Shown here: one piece after another, positions 53,980 to 54,531 of the stretch
Layout: the number at the start of each line of letters is the position of its first letter
Numbering within the stretch: position 1 is the stretch's first letter
Source: JAXMBX01 sp046349635
GTDB taxonomy: Bacteria > Planctomycetota > Planctomycetia > Planctomycetales > Planctomycetaceae
Direction of reading: 5' to 3'
DNA length: 54,531 nt
Assembly: GCA_046349635.1 (NCBI GenBank)
Contig: JAXMBX010000036.1
Span: forward strand, 1 to 54,531
The notes under the pieces: model-generated
Told to the model about the DNA's origin: nothing
Database searches by the model: none
The model's input: only the letters and a program-made list of their open reading frames with translations
Program-made: the position numbers and the translations under genes

Positions 53980-54327
53980 AGTTTACCGACGTTTTCCAAT
54001 CACTGACAACTCCGCCCCTCAGTCCTTTACCCCGCTTTCCCTGCCGTCAGAGTCACACCCCCTTGGCTTCCAGGCTGTGAAAGTCCAGTCACACACGGCT
54101 GACACCGCTGTTTCATTTTCTTTACACCTCGCAAGACCCGGAAGAGACGGGACTCTCGTCTTTCTCGCGTAATTTGCGAATTTGCCGCTTACTTTTCCCT
54201 GCCGTTCCGTAATGATGCTAAATGGCATCGTTCCTGCAGATTCGTGAACCGGACAATGTCCGCGCGGACTCCTTTTGCATGGGAAGTCCTCTCTTGGAAC
54301 GACTGAACACAGCTTAGAAGCGCAACC
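53980..54327. other. Divergent intergenic region at the right end
   Basis: About 350 bases between the leftward PSD1 gene and the rightward partial gene. No gene with coding character was found on either strand; the 162-codon minus-strand frame at 54019-54507 is antisense to the partial gene. No clear promoter pair was recognised. Confidence 0.45.
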
Positions 54328-54531
54328 ATGACCACCCCTCCTGAATGGCTCTCCGAACTGGCAAATAAAGTCGCTCCCCTCTTCGAATCCTACGATGTCC
54401 TTGCTCCCCTTGGTTGTCATTACCAGGAAGTGGACGGCCTCTGGGAAGCGAGCCTCTTCTGCGGCAGCACCGAAGTCATTGGGGGCGAGTTCGATGGCCG
54501 CAGACACGACTCCAAGTTCTTCGTGGACCTC
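54328..54531 (+). CDS. Hypothetical protein, N-terminal part (cut by window edge)
   Basis: Sixty-eight codons from an ATG to the end of the window: MTTPPEWLSELANKVAPLFE, then YDVLAPLGCHYQEVDGLWEA and a continuing open frame. It is soluble with no signal peptide. The pattern of a short helix followed by beta strands is plausible coding sequence, and codon use resembles neighbours. I do not recognise the family. No strong ribosome-binding site precedes the ATG. Confidence 0.6.
   Translation, partial: MTTPPEWLSELANKVAPLFESYDVLAPLGCHYQEVDGLWEASLFCGSTEVIGGEFDGRRHDSKFFVDL

Overview
The window looks like a chromosomal segment from a member of the Planctomycetota. The markers are several lineage-typical families: a DUF1501 protein paired with a PSCyt1/DUF1549/DUF1553 cytochrome-domain protein, Tat-exported Gfo/Idh/MocA oxidoreductases, membrane-anchored Ser/Thr kinases, an FHA-GAF-SpoIIE phosphatase, a DUF1570-like gluzincin lipoprotein, a short SecA paralogue and a secreted protein with a degenerate LEPRxLLS-like motif. 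This assignment is inferred from gene families; no 16S rRNA is present. No CRISPR array, insertion sequence, integrase or replication origin was seen.

Layout. 1-1.9 kb (minus): distal part of a complex I operon, nuoH-nuoJ-nuoK, with no nuoI between H and J and a frame-disrupted nuoH. 2.4-9.4 kb (minus): alpha-glucan module glgA, GH57, galT, GH57. 9.7-15.6 kb (plus): NtrB-like kinase and sigma54 activator, then a Ser/Thr kinase and an FHA-GAF-PP2C phosphatase. 15.75 kb: tRNA-Gln(UUG). 15.9-19.3 kb: small secreted or hypothetical genes, several broken, plus a YjbQ-family gene. 19.3-22.3 kb: ferredoxin, DUF1294 protein, short SecA. 22.3-31.6 kb: Wzz-like protein, a large GlnE with inserted ACT domains, gmd, a GT-C glycosyltransferase and an MFS transporter. 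32.0-35.3 kb: a DNA-binding-domain protein with long acidic peptide repeats and a membrane anchor, then an OmpA-like lipoprotein. 36.3 kb: tRNA-Ser(GGA). 36.5-40.5 kb: sulfotransferase and two divergent Gfo/Idh/MocA genes. 40.6-43.8 kb: glutathione peroxidase, a Ser/Thr kinase with a HEAT-repeat loop, and a PPP-type phosphatase. 43.8-47.2 kb: sthA, ald, plsC. 47.2-54 kb: protease-like lipoprotein, a small Cys-rich lipoprotein, a cytochrome c'-like protein and the DUF1501/PSD1 pair. A partial gene runs off the right end.

The most notable candidates are a glutamine synthetase adenylyltransferase (glnE) carrying a GlnD-like tandem ACT module between its two catalytic halves, and the 674-residue repeat protein that joins an excisionase-type helix-turn-helix to twelve SDSDVKL-like and eight DSGIAL-like repeats and a C-terminal membrane helix. 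Two sugar enzymes (GlgA, GalT) carry substitutions at conserved sites.

Reading caution: at least twelve genes contain apparent frameshifts. The six with exactly one break all have a length of 3n-1, as expected from single-base deletions, mostly next to G/C runs. This points to consensus errors in the assembly more than to wholesale gene decay, so every 'broken' call here should be read with that in mind.
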